Assembly (NCBI RefSeq): GCF_029962835.1
Contig: NC_080577.1
Coordinates: forward strand, 26,022,501-26,086,500
Length of the DNA: 64,000 nucleotides
Direction: 5' to 3'
Source: Magnolia sinica
Taxonomy: Eukaryota; Streptophyta; Magnoliopsida; Magnoliales; Magnoliaceae
Part shown: positions 11,821 through 22,714 of the stretch, piece after piece
Position numbering within the stretch: position 1 is the stretch's first letter
Layout: each line of letters starts with the position of its first letter
Notes under the pieces: model-generated
Databases searched by the model: none
The model's input: only the letters and a program-made list of their open reading frames with translations
Told to the model about the DNA's origin: nothing
Program-made: the position numbers and the translations under genes

Positions 11821-11855
11821 CTATAAATACACTTGCACTTGCACTTGCACCACAG
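11821..11855 (+). promoter_or_regulatory. Core promoter of the glycine-rich protein gene
   Basis: TATAAATA at 11822-11829 is a canonical plant TATA box. Transcription would be expected to start about 30 bp downstream, near 11855, giving a 5' leader of about 90 nt before the ATG at 11945. A short tandem repeat, three CACTTG units, follows directly at about 11832-11849, between the TATA box and the expected start. Confidence 0.65.
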
Positions 11856-11944
11856 ACATATAGAAACGAGTTTCTCCTTTGATTTCTTCTCATTTACTAG
11901 CTTCGTAGCAGTTGTTAGTGTTGGTTGAAGAAGCTTTAGTTAGA

Positions 11945-13033
11945 ATGGGAGCGTCCGGTGTCGGCTATTGCACTGTCGTAGCAGTCGTGGCATTCGTTTT
12001 GCTAGCCAGCTGCATTGCTGCTGAAGTGAATGGTGGTGTTGGGGATGAGAAGTGCTTGTTTTACGGGCGTAGGCATGGGTTGGGAGGAGGTCTGGGTCAT
12101 GGAATTTATCGGAGGGGGTTTAGACATGGGAGTTGTGGTAATGGTGGTCACTTGGGAGGAGGTTTTGGTGGTGGCGCCGGCGGTGGGTTAGGTGGAGGTG
12201 GGGGACTGGGAGGTGGTGGTGGATTTGGTGGAGGTGCTGGTGGTGGACTTGGCGGTGGTGCGGGTGGTGGTTTGGGTGGAGGTGCTGGTGGTGGACTTGG
12301 CGGTGGTCCTGGTGGCGGTTTGGGTGGAGGTGCTGGTGGTGGAGTTGGAGGTGGTGGTGGTGGTGGTAGCGGTTTGGGTGGAGGAGCTGGTGGTGGAATT
12401 GGTAGTGGTGCTGGTGGTGGACTTGGCGGTGGTGCTGGTGGTGGTTTGGGTGGAGGTGCTGGTGGTGGAGTTGGCGGTGGTGCTGGTGGTGGTGGTGGAA
12501 TTGGTGGTGGTGCTGGTGGTGGTTTGGGTGGAGGTGCTGGTGGTGGAGTTGGCGGCGGCGGAAGTGGTGGTTTAGGTGGAGGTGCCGGTGTTGGTGCTGG
12601 TGGTGGTGCTGGTGGTGGACTTGGCGGTGGTGGTGGTGCTGGTGGTGGTTTAGGTGGAGGTGCCGGTGGTGGAGCTGGTGGTGGTGCTGGTGGTGGACTT
12701 GGCGGTGGTGGTGGTGCTGGTGGTGGACTTGGAGGTGGTGGTGGTGCTGGAGTAGGAGCCGGTGGTGGATTTGGTGGTGGTGCTGGAGCAGGTGGAGGAG
12801 TCGGTGGTGGGGCAGGTGGCGGTGGTGGGTTTGGTGGGGGTGGCGGTGGAGGCGGAGGCTTAGGCGGCGGTATAGGTGCTGGTGGTGGTTTTGGTGGTGG
12901 CGCTGGTGTTGGTGGGGGACTTGGTAGTGGCGGCGGCGGCGGTGGTGGTGGCGGCGGTGGATTTGGTGGTGGTGGCGGTGTAGGTGGTGGGTTCGGAGCA
13001 GGTGGAGGTTTTGGTGGTGGTGGCGGTCACTAA
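11945..13033 (+). CDS. Glycine-rich secreted protein (cell-wall structural GRP-like)
   Basis: The 362-residue product is a class I-like glycine-rich protein. The first ATG after the TATA box is at 11945; the frame is open a little upstream but with no earlier ATG. Residues about 8-28 (CTVVAVVAFVLLASCIAAEV) form a signal peptide, so export to the wall or apoplast is expected. A short basic/His/Cys-containing stretch follows (EKCLFYGRRHGLGG..YRRGFRHGSCGNGGH), then about 290 residues of GGGAGGG(L/V/F/I) and GGGGG repeats ending in GGGGGH. Such proteins are structural wall components; some are induced by stress or in vascular tissue, but nothing here shows which. It is a single exon with no intron signals. 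The repeat tract leaves long antisense and frame-shifted open frames that are shadows. Copy number of the repeats is likely polymorphic or assembly-sensitive. Confidence 0.85.
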   Translation: MGASGVGYCTVVAVVAFVLLASCIAAEVNGGVGDEKCLFYGRRHGLGGGLGHGIYRRGFRHGSCGNGGHLGGGFGGGAGGGLGGGGGLGGGGGFGGGAGGGLGGGAGGGLGGGAGGGLGGGPGGGLGGGAGGGVGGGGGGGSGLGGGAGGGIGSGAGGGLGGGAGGGLGGGAGGGVGGGAGGGGGIGGGAGGGLGGGAGGGVGGGGSGGLGGGAGVGAGGGAGGGLGGGGGAGGGLGGGAGGGAGGGAGGGLGGGGGAGGGLGGGGGAGVGAGGGFGGGAGAGGGVGGGAGGGGGFGGGGGGGGGLGGGIGAGGGFGGGAGVGGGLGSGGGGGGGGGGGFGGGGGVGGGFGAGGGFGGGGGH

Positions 13034-13766
13034 TGTTGCATGCTGAAGTAGCCAACGAAACTTAATAGTTTTGGTGAAAATGAGTCATCTTTTCTGGTGT
13101 TAATCTTGTCTTAAATGTTTTCATTTTCTTATTTACTAGTGAAAGGAATTGCATTGTCTATTTAAATTCCTGCAATCTTCGATTAAAGGTATGTTAGCCC
13201 ACTTGCTGATCACCTCATCTGGAGGGTTGGATCTGTCAAGGGTCCACATAGGCAGGCATTCGTTAGTCTGGTAGACGCTAACTCCAATTGAACTGTCCAG
13301 TTGGATTCTTTTGATTTCGACCATCATATTAATGTCCTAACTAAATCCATATCCATAGCTTAGGTGGGCCACACACCAGAAGGCATAACGAGGGACATCA
13401 GAGAGTGGGATGCCCGCTTTAGAATCTTAACAGATGGAATGTGGGTCTACCATGTTGTGTATGTGTCATTCAACCCAGTCATGAGGTGGGACTAACTAAT
13501 GCATGCCATTCCAAGAATGAGGTGGGCTCACGTTTTAAGAGCGATTGTAAAGTGCTCCTCGTGGTGTGTCCCGCCAGAGTTTTTCAAAGTGATGTACAGA
13601 TTCCATTAGGGGAGGTGCACCAGATGCAAGGTTTGGATACTGCATACCAATCACAGCTAGGTCTCACACGGCTGTAATGTATGTAGTTACAGTAACTGTG
13701 AGCACATGTCATCGTTCCCTTGCATGCAATGCTCTTGATGAAGAGTTTGAAAAACTGACGTGGGAT
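13034..13766. other. 3' flank of the glycine-rich protein gene; no other gene seen
   Basis: The probable 3' UTR is AT-rich and lacks an exact AATAAA; related words such as TTAATAGTTTTGGTG and CTTAAATGTTTTC occur within 100 bp of the stop. The rest shows GTGGGCC(C)AC-type repeat words but no open frame with recognisable similarity. Confidence 0.4.
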
Positions 13767-13775
13767 TTCAGTTAA

Positions 13776-14274
13776 GGGTGCGGATTAGATGAGGCAGGGG
13801 CAACAGCTTGGTGGAGAGGTACTGATTGTGGGTCCCACCTCCATGTATGTGTTGTATATTCATACCATCCATCCATTTTGCCAGCTCATTTTAAAACATG
13901 GTCCCAAAAATGAGACAGGCCCAAATATGAGATGGATTGCACCACAGGAAAACAATGGTGATCGAACGTCCACACTATGTTTATTTTCCATCCAACCTAT
14001 TGATAAGGTGACACAGATCTGGATGAAGGGAAAACGAAAGTAGAAGCTTGATCCAAAACTTGTGGCCTCCAAGAAGTTTTTAATGGTAGGAATTCAATCT
14101 TTACTTTGTGGTCCACCTGAGATTTAGATCTGCATTATTTTTAGGACCATTTCCTAAAATTAGATGGCAAAGCCGATAAGCGGCGTGGATACACAATATA
14201 TACATTGGGCTGGGCCCCCCCGTCTGGGCCTCACCAGCTAAGCTGGTGCCCCTGCCTCACCTAATCAGCACCCC
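13776..14274. mobile_element. MULE-like MITE, about 45-bp TIRs and near-perfect 9-bp TSD
   Basis: The left end GGGTGCGGATTAGATGAGGC continues to about 13815 and is inverted at the right end (..GGTGCCCCTGCCTCACC then TAATCAGCACCCC), with few mismatches over about 45 bp. Flanks are TTCAGTTAA at 13767-13775 and TTCAGTTTA at 14275-14283, a 9-bp duplication with one mismatch, the size used by Mutator-like elements. The body has the same near-palindromic phrases as the other local copies (GATCGAACGTCC, CATCCAACCTATTGATAAGGTGACACAG, GCTTGATCCAAAACTTGTGG). No transposase. Confidence 0.75.
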
Positions 14275-14283
14275 TTCAGTTTA

Positions 14284-14676
14284 TACTTAGTACAAGTGGA
14301 GGCCATTACTCAGTGGTCCCAACTGTTGATAAAATAGGTCTACTCTAGATGGCCCATTCACGAAAATCCTCTGATGAAAATTCCTAACCCTTCAACAACG
14401 GACTCGCAAATAGACTCTTTGGAAAGAAAATATAGCTCGGGTTCACATCAAACTTGTAGATAGCTAAATATTCTATTTCAATGCAATCGGTCGGATTTTG
14501 AGTGCATGTGCCAGCCATGGTGAGGCTCATAATATCACGGTGAGGATCACCGGAACACGTGTGCACCATTTGAAACTGTCCCATCAGTTGGCTGATGCCG
14601 CATCCCAGTGGAATACATGTTTCAACTTCCAAGAACAAGAAATGCCAAGGCGATCTACTTTTTTTTTTTTTTTTTA
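14284..14676. other. Short gene-free spacer ending in a poly-T run
   Basis: No gene is recognised. A run of 17 or so T residues at about 14659-14676 directly precedes the point where Athila gag similarity begins. Confidence 0.4.
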
Positions 14677-14682
14677 CAAAGG

Positions 14683-15770
14683 GAATTTATAAAGAAATTC
14701 TTTTCACATCATAAAACAATTACCCTTATAAAAGCAATCATGAACTTCACCCAAAAGGAGGATGAAACATTTTATCAATGTTGGGAAAGGTTCAAGGATT
14801 TGGTCAGTTCATGTCCACAACACGGCTTTGAAACGTGGCGCATTATAAATTTTTTCTACGATGGACTGACATCTTCCATGTGCCAAATGGTTGAGACAAT
14901 GTGTAATGGAGAATTCATTAATAAAAATGTTGACGAGGTATGGAATTACCTCGATAGTCTTGCTGAAAAAACACAATCATAGGACTATTACCCAAAGTCG
15001 AACACTACGTTTACGCCGACTCAATTAAAGGAGAAATGTGGATTGTATCTCTTGAAAGAAGAGGATGATCTCAAGTGTAAAGTGACTACGCTCATAAGGA
15101 AAGTTGAGGCCATGGAAGGAAAGAAGGATAAGGTTAATGAAAGTGTTTGCGGCATCTGTGATTGCAACATTCATACAACTGAAAATTGCTCTACAATACC
15201 CACCTTTCGAGAAGTGTTGAATGAACAATCCAATGCCGTAAATAATTATCAAAGACCTTTCAATGGACTAACCTCTAATACGTATAATCCTGGTTGGAAA
15301 AATCATCCAAACCTTAGTTGGAGAAATGGACAAACTGCTACCCCTCAAAATTTCTTTAATCAAAATCCAAATCAGGGGAAACTTCAAGAAGAACCGGTTC
15401 AAAATTCCATGCTAGAGCTGACCCATGCAATGCGAGACTTTATGCAAAAGATGGATTCACGTATGACGGTTATAGAAAAGGGGATGCTTCTTGCACAACC
15501 GCTTTCCAATCCTAAACCGCAATTCGAGACAAGTGATCCTAGCTCTTCAAATCAAATGGGGCATGCTAAATCCATCACCACTCTTAGGAGTGGGAAGATC
15601 ATTGATAAAACCCTTCCGGTTAGGCCCGAAAAGCCTCAAGAACCAGAAGAGGACAACAATAATGGATCTAGTGAGGCCCCACAAAAATTAGAACCGGAAC
15701 TTCTAGAAAAGCCAGTTGCTCCATTTCCCCAACGGTTGGTCACACCAAAACCTCTCTCTAACTCTTAGGA
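14683..15770 (+). mobile_element. Athila unit 1: gag remnant
   Basis: The retained gag part reads EFIKKFF..HKTITL..AIMNFTQKEDE, then TFYQCWERFKDLVSSCPQHG, the retrotransposon gag domain (PF03732 type). A linker follows rich in Asn/Gln/Pro and containing C-x2-C (CGICDCNIHTTENC). The N-terminal third present in unit 2 is missing here. Capsid-like function is known of the family; this copy is broken. Confidence 0.8.
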
Positions 15771-15899
15771 TATCTTAGAGGTGTTGAAACAAGTGAAAGT
15801 CAACATTCCTCTACTTGATGTCGTAAAACAGATACCTTCATATGCCAAATTCCTGAAAGACTTATGCACGACCAAACGACGGTAGAGTATTCAAAAGAA

Positions 15900-18800
15900 G
15901 ATCTTCTTGACCGAGAAAGTGAGTGCCATCCTAAAGCAAGATGTGCCACAGAAATTCAAAGATCCCGGTAGCCCAACCATATCATGTGTAATCGGGGACC
16001 ATCGAATTGATCATGCACTTCTTGACTTAGGAGCGAGCGTCAATCTGATTCCCTACTCGGTATACAAACAGTTAGGTTTGAGTGAATTAAAACCCACCCT
16101 AACCACACTACAACTTGCTGATCGCTCTGTTCGTATACCAAGAGGGATAATTGAGGATGTGTTGGTCCAAGTTGATAGATTTTACTACCCTATAGATTAT
16201 ATCATCCTGGACACCGAACCCATTAATAACATGAGCACTCAGATCCCCGTCATTCTTGGTCGCCCATTCCTTGCTACTTCAAACGCAATTGTCAATTGCA
16301 GGAATGGTGTCATGACTATGTCTTTTGGGAATATGACATTGGAGTTAAACATTTTTTTCAATAACGGCAGAAACTTAGAGGATGAGGACGATTTCCATGA
16401 CATTAACATGATTGACTCTTTAGTGGAAGATACAACACCTCTGACCTTATCCTCTGACCCTCTAGAGACGTGCCTGGCCCATTCCCATGATTTTGATGAT
16501 GACATGATTAGGGAGACGTGTGTCTTGCTTAATACTGCACCGGTACTTGAAGTTAACCGGTGGAGGCCACAATTTGAAGAGTTGCCCCAAACTGATGTAG
16601 TGCCTCTACCGTCTAACCTCAAGCCGCTGAAGCTTGACCTAAAACCTTTGCCCTCTGATTTAAAATATGTCTATTTAGGTCAAGATGAGACATACCCGGT
16701 GGTGATCTCTTTCCACCAGGAGAAAGAACAGGAGAGTATGCTCATATCTGCTCTCATTGAGCATAAGGGAGCCCTTGGATGTACGATAGCGGACCTCAAG
16801 GGAATCAACCCCTCGATTTGTACTCACCGCATTTATCTTGAGGATAATGCTAAGACCGCTCGGCAATCACAACGTAGAATAAATCCAAACATGAGGGAAG
16901 TGGTTAAGGCCGAGGTTCTTAAACTATTAGATGTGGGTATCATATACCCCATATCCGATAGTCAATGGGTGAGTCCAACTCAGGTAGTTCTTAAGAAGTC
17001 CGGGATCACCATCGTAGCTAATGCTAATAATGAACTCGTGCCAACTAGAGTTATTACTGGTTGGAGAATGTGCATTGACTACAGGAAGCTGAATACCGTC
17101 ACGAGGAAGGACCACTTTCCTTTGCCCTTCATTGATCAAATCTTGGAAAGGCTAGCTGGTCATTCATATTACTGTTTCCTTGACGGGTATTCGGGCTACA
17201 ATCAGATTGAAATCGCCCCTGAGGACCAGGAAAAGACTACATTTACATGTCCCTACGGCACCTTTGCCTACAGAAGGATGCCATTCGGATTATGTAATGC
17301 CCCTGCCACCTTTCAGCGATGTATGATGAGTATCTTTTCTGACATGGTGGGAAAATATCTAGAGGTCTTCATGGACGATTTCTCTGTTTTCGGTTCATCT
17401 TTCAGCAAGTGCATAGAGAGTCTTAAATGTGTGCTGAAAAGATGTGAAGAGAAGAACTTGGTACTTAATTGGGAGAAGTGTCATTTCATGGTTCATAAGG
17501 GAATTGTCCTTGGACATATTATCTCATCCAAAGGAATCGAGGTGGATAAGGCAAAAATCGATCTTATCTCTAACCTACCTCCACCCAAGAACATTAGAGA
17601 CGTGCGATCCTTCTTAGGACACGCAGGATTTTACAGGCGATTCATAAAGGACTTTAGTCTCCTCTCTCGTCCTTTATGTAATCTACTTCAAAAGGATGCA
17701 CCATACGAGTGGACTGAGCCATGTCAGGAAGCTTTCACTAAGCTTAAGGGCATGTTGACTAGTGCACCCATCATACAACCACCCGACTGGGGCATTCCTT
17801 TTGAACTTATGTGCGACGCGTCTGATTATGCTCTTGGGGCAGTTTTAGGCCAGAGAAAAGATAAGAAACCCTACGTTATTCATTATGCGAGTAAGACTCT
17901 AAATCCTGCCCAAGTGAACTACTCGACTACGGAAAAGGAACTCTTGGCCGTAGTGTTCGCTTTGGACAAATTTCGGTCCTACTTGATTGGATCCAAGATC
18001 ATTATTTACACTGATCACGCGGCGCTCAAGTATCTTCTGTCTAAGAATGATGTTAAGCCCCGCCTGATACGATGGATCCTCCTACTCCAGGAATTTGACC
18101 TAGAAATAAAAAATAAAAAGGGAGTAGAGAACGTAGTGGCTGACCATCTTTCTCGCCTTAATCCCTCTGATTCCCTTGAAACGTCACATATAAATGACAT
18201 GTTCCCTGATGAACAATTGTTCAGAGTCTCCCATTCACCTTGGTTCGCTGATATTGCTAATTATCTTGCCACAGGTTCCATACCGACACATTGGACTGTG
18301 CAAGATAAGAAGAAATTTTTCACTAAGGTGCGCAACTTTTTCTGGGACGATCCATATTTGTTTAAATATTGCCCAGCCCAAATCCTGAGGAGTTGTGTGC
18401 TAGACGATGAGCATCAGAGTGTCATCTCCTTTTGTCACTCACAGGCCTGTGGTGGTCACTTTTCTGCTAAAAAAACTACGGTCAAGATTTTACAGTGTGG
18501 CTTTTACTGGCCCACTATGTTCAGGGACACTCATGAGTTTTGCAAGGCTTGTGAGCGTTATAAAAAATTGGGAGCATTATCCCGTCGAAATATGATGCCC
18601 TTGAATCCCATCCTTATCATAGAAGCATTTGACTGCTGGGGCAAAGCATTTGACTGCTGGGGCATCGATTTCATGGGACCATTCCTCCAATCATTTGGAA
18701 ATTTGTATATTTTACTCGCTGTAGATTATGTTACTAAATGGGTCGAAGCAATTCCAAGCCGAAATAATGACCATTGCACGGTCATTAAATTCTTAAAAGA

Positions 18801-19557
18801 GAACATCCTTTCGCGGTTTGGGGCGCCTCGAGCCATCATTAGTGATGGGGGCTCACACTTTTGCAATAGACCATTCGAGAGCTTAATGAAGAAATACGGT
18901 ATCTCTCATAAGGTGAGCACCCCATACCATCTACAGACAAGTGGACAAGCTGAGATTTTCAATAGGGAGATCAAACATATCCTAGAGAAAACGGTTAACC
19001 CTGATCGTAAGGATTGGTCAATCTGATTGACCGATGCCTTATGGGCATACCGTACTGCTTTTAAAACCCCTATTGGAATGTCTCCCTTTAGACTTATCTA
19101 TGGAAAAGCTTGTCACTTGCCTATGGAGTTGGAACATAAATCGTACTGGGCGATCAAGAATCTGAATTTCAATCTAGACAACGCTGGCTCGCTACGTAAA
19201 CTTCAATTAAATGAACTTGAAGAAATCCGGAACGATGCGTACGAGAACTCGAGAATTTACAAAGACAGAATGAAGGCGTTTCATGACCAACGTATTCTAC
19301 GGAAATCATTCACACCTGGTCAGAAAGTCCTTTTATATAATTCTCGATTACATCTCTTTCCAGGTAAGCTTCGATCTCGTTGGACTGGCCCTTACATTGT
19401 GGTCACTGCGTATCCTCATGGGGCCGTTGAGATAAGAGATCTTGACAATGGCAAGGAGTTTAAAGTAAATGGACATCGCTTAAAGCCATTTGTCGAGAAA
19501 TTTGATTCAGAGGACATGTCCATACCTCTGACTGATCCTATTTACCAGGATTGATCT
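15900..19557 (+). mobile_element. Athila unit 1: protease, RT, RNase H and integrase region
   Basis: In order: an aspartic protease with [11 protein letters not shown] near 16020; reverse transcriptase with [32 protein letters not shown] and FMDD near 17375; RNase H with [14 protein letters not shown] and [11 protein letters not shown] near 17810-18030; an integrase zinc-binding HHCC region near 18430-18560; and the integrase core with [26 protein letters not shown]. An integrase tail ([12 protein letters not shown]) follows and ends at about 19554. The stretch is unusually long and open for a fossil but not whole. Confidence 0.85.
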
Positions 19558-20400
19558 CCTAGTTTGATGGAGGTATAGGTAGGTTTCCTGTTTTCATAGG
19601 ACTAGGGTAGTTTCCTTTATTCTGTTTTAGGATAGACGGTAAACTTAGCACTCCTGGGAGCCAACCCAGCTTTTCATTCCGTTTCATTTTCCTAATTAGT
19701 TAGTTCGATGTTTGTGGGTAACATTGCTGCAAACCCTCACGAGACTACAACTCGTCCACTAGGGGCAACCTAGGGGTTTAAAGGCTTGTTGCATACGCTA
19801 AATGCAATCGAGAGAATCTGTGAAAGTGGTGTAGGTAGGATTTTATTTTTAGTTATTTTTATGTTACTTCTGTTGGTTTCTCTCTTGTGATGACCCGCTC
19901 TTACATAGATATCTTTGGAAAGCCTCTTGATTCTTTCGTCCAGGTACTATCTTTCCATCACTCCTCTTATATTTTCGTTGTCTCATGTGCATTACATGCT
20001 TATTTCTTTTACATTGAGGATAATGTAGATTTTAGGTTGGGGTTGGGAGATTAGGTTTCCTAATCAGTGTTTTCTTGGTCTTGAGCGAAAATTGTGAAAT
20101 TTTTCAAAAAATTTTCTGACATTTTTGTGAATTCGAAGTGATTGTGAAAACCATCTTGGATTTAGAATTACAAGATAAGTGATGGTGGTTCTTTATGACT
20201 CTTAGATTCAGTTATCTATTATATTAGATTTCACAGTTAAGTTTGAAGTGTTAATCTATGATTAGAAGTTTTAAACATTGATTGAGTTATGATTTCACAT
20301 GTCACATCTCGCTTTCACATTAAGATTTCAGTTTGATATTGAAGGGTTAACTTGATAATCACTAAACATGAAAGGAACCAACTTGAAAAATTGAATGGAT

Positions 20401-20545
20401 TGGGCGAACAGTCTTTACCATAGGTTTGCTCCCTATAGGTGAGGATTCGATTCCCCATGGATGATATTTGAAAAGGAGTGGGTGTAAGTCTTTACCTTAG
20501 GTTTGCTCCCTATAGGTGAGGATTTGATTCCCCTTCTTGGCGTTA
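20401..20545 (+). repeat. Duplicated segment in the Athila 3' non-coding region
   Basis: The phrase GTCTTTACC(A/T)TAGGTTTGCTCCC followed by TATAGGTGAGGATT(C/T)GATTCCCC occurs twice, at about 20410-20454 and 20489-20533. The same pair is present in Athila unit 2 at about 37435-37560. GGATTCGATTCCCC resembles an RNA polymerase III B box, but no cloverleaf can be drawn. Confidence 0.6.
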
Positions 20546-20640
20546 CTTTTAATGAAAAAATCAAAAAATTAAAAAAAGAAAATGTGTGAGACAAGTTTGG
20601 GTTATCGTGAATTCTCTTATTGGTTAACAATGATATCCTT

Positions 20641-22637
20641 TGTAAGTGCTATAGTTTATATCCCTGTCTGTTGTCAAATTTGTGATACCAAAATCACTGT
20701 TATATATAACTTGCATAAGTGAAGCTCTCTCAAGGATCAACATTCATAAACAAGCTAAGCTCATAACAAGCAAAACTCACAAGTACAAGGATCTATCTTG
20801 AATGCAAGAACTGCTCACAAGACAAGACTCAAGCTGCAAGACTTCAAGAAGAGTACAAGGCAGTTTGTAAAGAGCTCAAGACACCTTCAAGATTGAGCTA
20901 CATCAAGATTTCAAGATTGAACTACATCAAGACTTCAAGGCTCATACTTCAAGGTCACTAGTTCCTAATGTTTCAATGTCCTTACTTCATGGTTGAGGTT
21001 TGACTGACCTTAGGTTGACCTTAGAAGTAGGTCACTTTGGATACATAAATCGAATGTTTATTTTACATAAGTTTGATTTGTTCTTCGACTAGTCCTAGGC
21101 CTTCTTCGACTAGTCCTAGAGTTGCTTCGACCAGTCTAAGAAATTCCTTGATCAGTCGTGAGTTTGTTACAAATTTCGGATAAAATCTGTTAGGCTTCGA
21201 CTAGTTCAGGAATCTGTTCGACCAGTCGAAGGAACAGTGTTGACTGCATTTTCGACTAGTCGAAAATCTTCGACTCAAAATTCAGCGATGTTTTTCAGGT
21301 TCTTCGACTTGTCGAAGGAGACCTTCGACCAGTCGTAGAACGGTCAAAGCTTATCGTGCCTGATTTTTCAAATATCTGTTATTGCTTCGACTAGTCGAAG
21401 AGCTCCCTAGACCAGTCGAAGACGCGATCTGCTCACCTATAAATAGGGCACGAATCTCAGAAGAAATGATCGAATTAATTAATCCATTCAAGCCAATCTT
21501 CGTCGAACTTCTGAGAGATAATTCTGTGCTCCATCTAAGCTAAGTGTGCTTATTTAATATTCTCTTTCCTTAGCTTTATTTAATTGATTTTATTTCTGCT
21601 ATTCCAATCTAATTTGATAAGAAGAATTGTTATTCCCTTTCTTTGGAATCAAAATCAATTAAGACAAGCCCTATTTGGTTTAATTTAAAATCTATTGGAA
21701 TTAGAACCATTGTAATTGAGTACTGGACATTGAACTTGGACATTCAATCATCTACTCTGATTTGGTTCTACCGGGCTGCTACAACGAAGGAGATAATAAG
21801 GTATTTTACATTTAATTGTAAATTCCTTTCTGTTTTGGTTTCTTTGAAGATTTGCCAGAAAAATCTTGTTGTATTGGTTATCTGAGGAGAGGCAGGAAAA
21901 CTTAGAAGTGGGTTTTTTTTTAATTGTGTAAGCCCACAGACAAAGACACAATTGTAAAGGTTTTGGGTGAACCTGGGAAAACCTATTTTGTTAGTGAACG
22001 CTAATATCCCCTGTGTGAGGATATTAGGAGTGAAGTAGCATTCTGTGTGGCTGTTGTTTAACAGTTGGTGAACACACAGGCGAACTACTATAATCCCTTG
22101 TGTTGTGGTTGAATGATTTATACTTCTGATCTTTAATTATTCTTTTGTGAGATGTATGTATGGTGGTGAATGTTGTAATCATTTAATTCAAGCATTGTGA
22201 GAATTTTGTAATAGTTTAGAATTTATTTTCTGCTATTCCTTTATCAGCTTGATATTCAATTTCCTTTAAAAGTTGTTCCAGCAAGGTTGCCCTGTCATTT
22301 TTATGGTGTATGGCTGTCCCTAGAACAATACATTTGTGATTACAATTTATTTCAATTCAGTTTGTATTTATTTTTGTATTCCTCTTTGGTTTGAGATTTG
22401 ATACAAAGATCTTTCTAGAAATAAGGTTGTCCCACCATAAACTCTGGTTTTTGGTGTAAGGTTGTCCTTAGAACAACATTTGTATCAACCTCTCAAGATC
22501 TGAATTTTGAGGTTATTTTACTTTCTTGCATTGTGATTTATTTTGGCTATCATATTCTTTTTAATTCCGCTGTTATAAGTTTTATTTGGCATTGTCCTAT
22601 TCACCCCCCCTCTAGGACATATAACTAGGCCTTTTCA
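20641..22637 (+). repeat. SIRE-type element, 5' LTR
   Basis: TG..CA bounded. The first part contains clustered copies of an imperfect palindrome TTCGACTAGTCGAAG and its variants (about 21080-21430). A TATA-like CTATAAATAGGG lies at about 21438-21449. A GGTTGTCC(C/T)-rich segment lies near the end. Confidence 0.9.
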
Positions 22638-22639
22638 AG

Positions 22640-22651
22640 TGGCATCAGAGC
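22640..22651 (+). other. Primer-binding site of the SIRE-type element
   Basis: TGGCATCAGAGC lies two bases after the 5' LTR. It matches the copia consensus TGGTATCAGAGC (complement of the tRNA-iMet 3' end) with one substitution. Confidence 0.85.
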
Positions 22652-22714
22652 CTAATAGCTCTTTTTTTAAATTCTTGGATTTAATTCCTGAGCTAACGAT
22701 TTAAGCTATTTAAG

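Larger units (their letters stand above)
14677..20640 (+). mobile_element. Athila (Ty3/gypsy) unit 1, internal region, 5'-truncated
   Basis: Order: gag remnant, protease, reverse transcriptase, RNase H, integrase, then about 1.1 kb of non-coding 3' sequence. Similarity to the second Athila unit starts abruptly inside gag, so this copy has no 5' LTR or PBS of its own. At 20641 it is interrupted by a SIRE-type copia element and resumes at 31576, running into an Athila LTR at 31866. Lineage call rests on RT phrases such as [20 protein letters not shown] and on the Asp-tRNA type PBS in the neighbouring unit. It is a fossil, with roughly five breaks in coding parts. Confidence 0.85.

Noticed and set aside
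12192-12575. 127-codon Val/Leu/Glu-rich frame within the glycine-rich protein gene
   Set aside because: Another frame of the same low-complexity tract; no independent support.
12120-13055. 311-codon His-rich frame antisense to the glycine-rich protein
   Set aside because: It is the mirror of GGT/GGN repeat codons and has no independent start context or similarity; a composition shadow.
20430-20463. tRNA gene suggested by GGATTCGATTCCCC
   Set aside because: No cloverleaf or A box can be drawn around it; it is a repeated phrase in Athila non-coding DNA.
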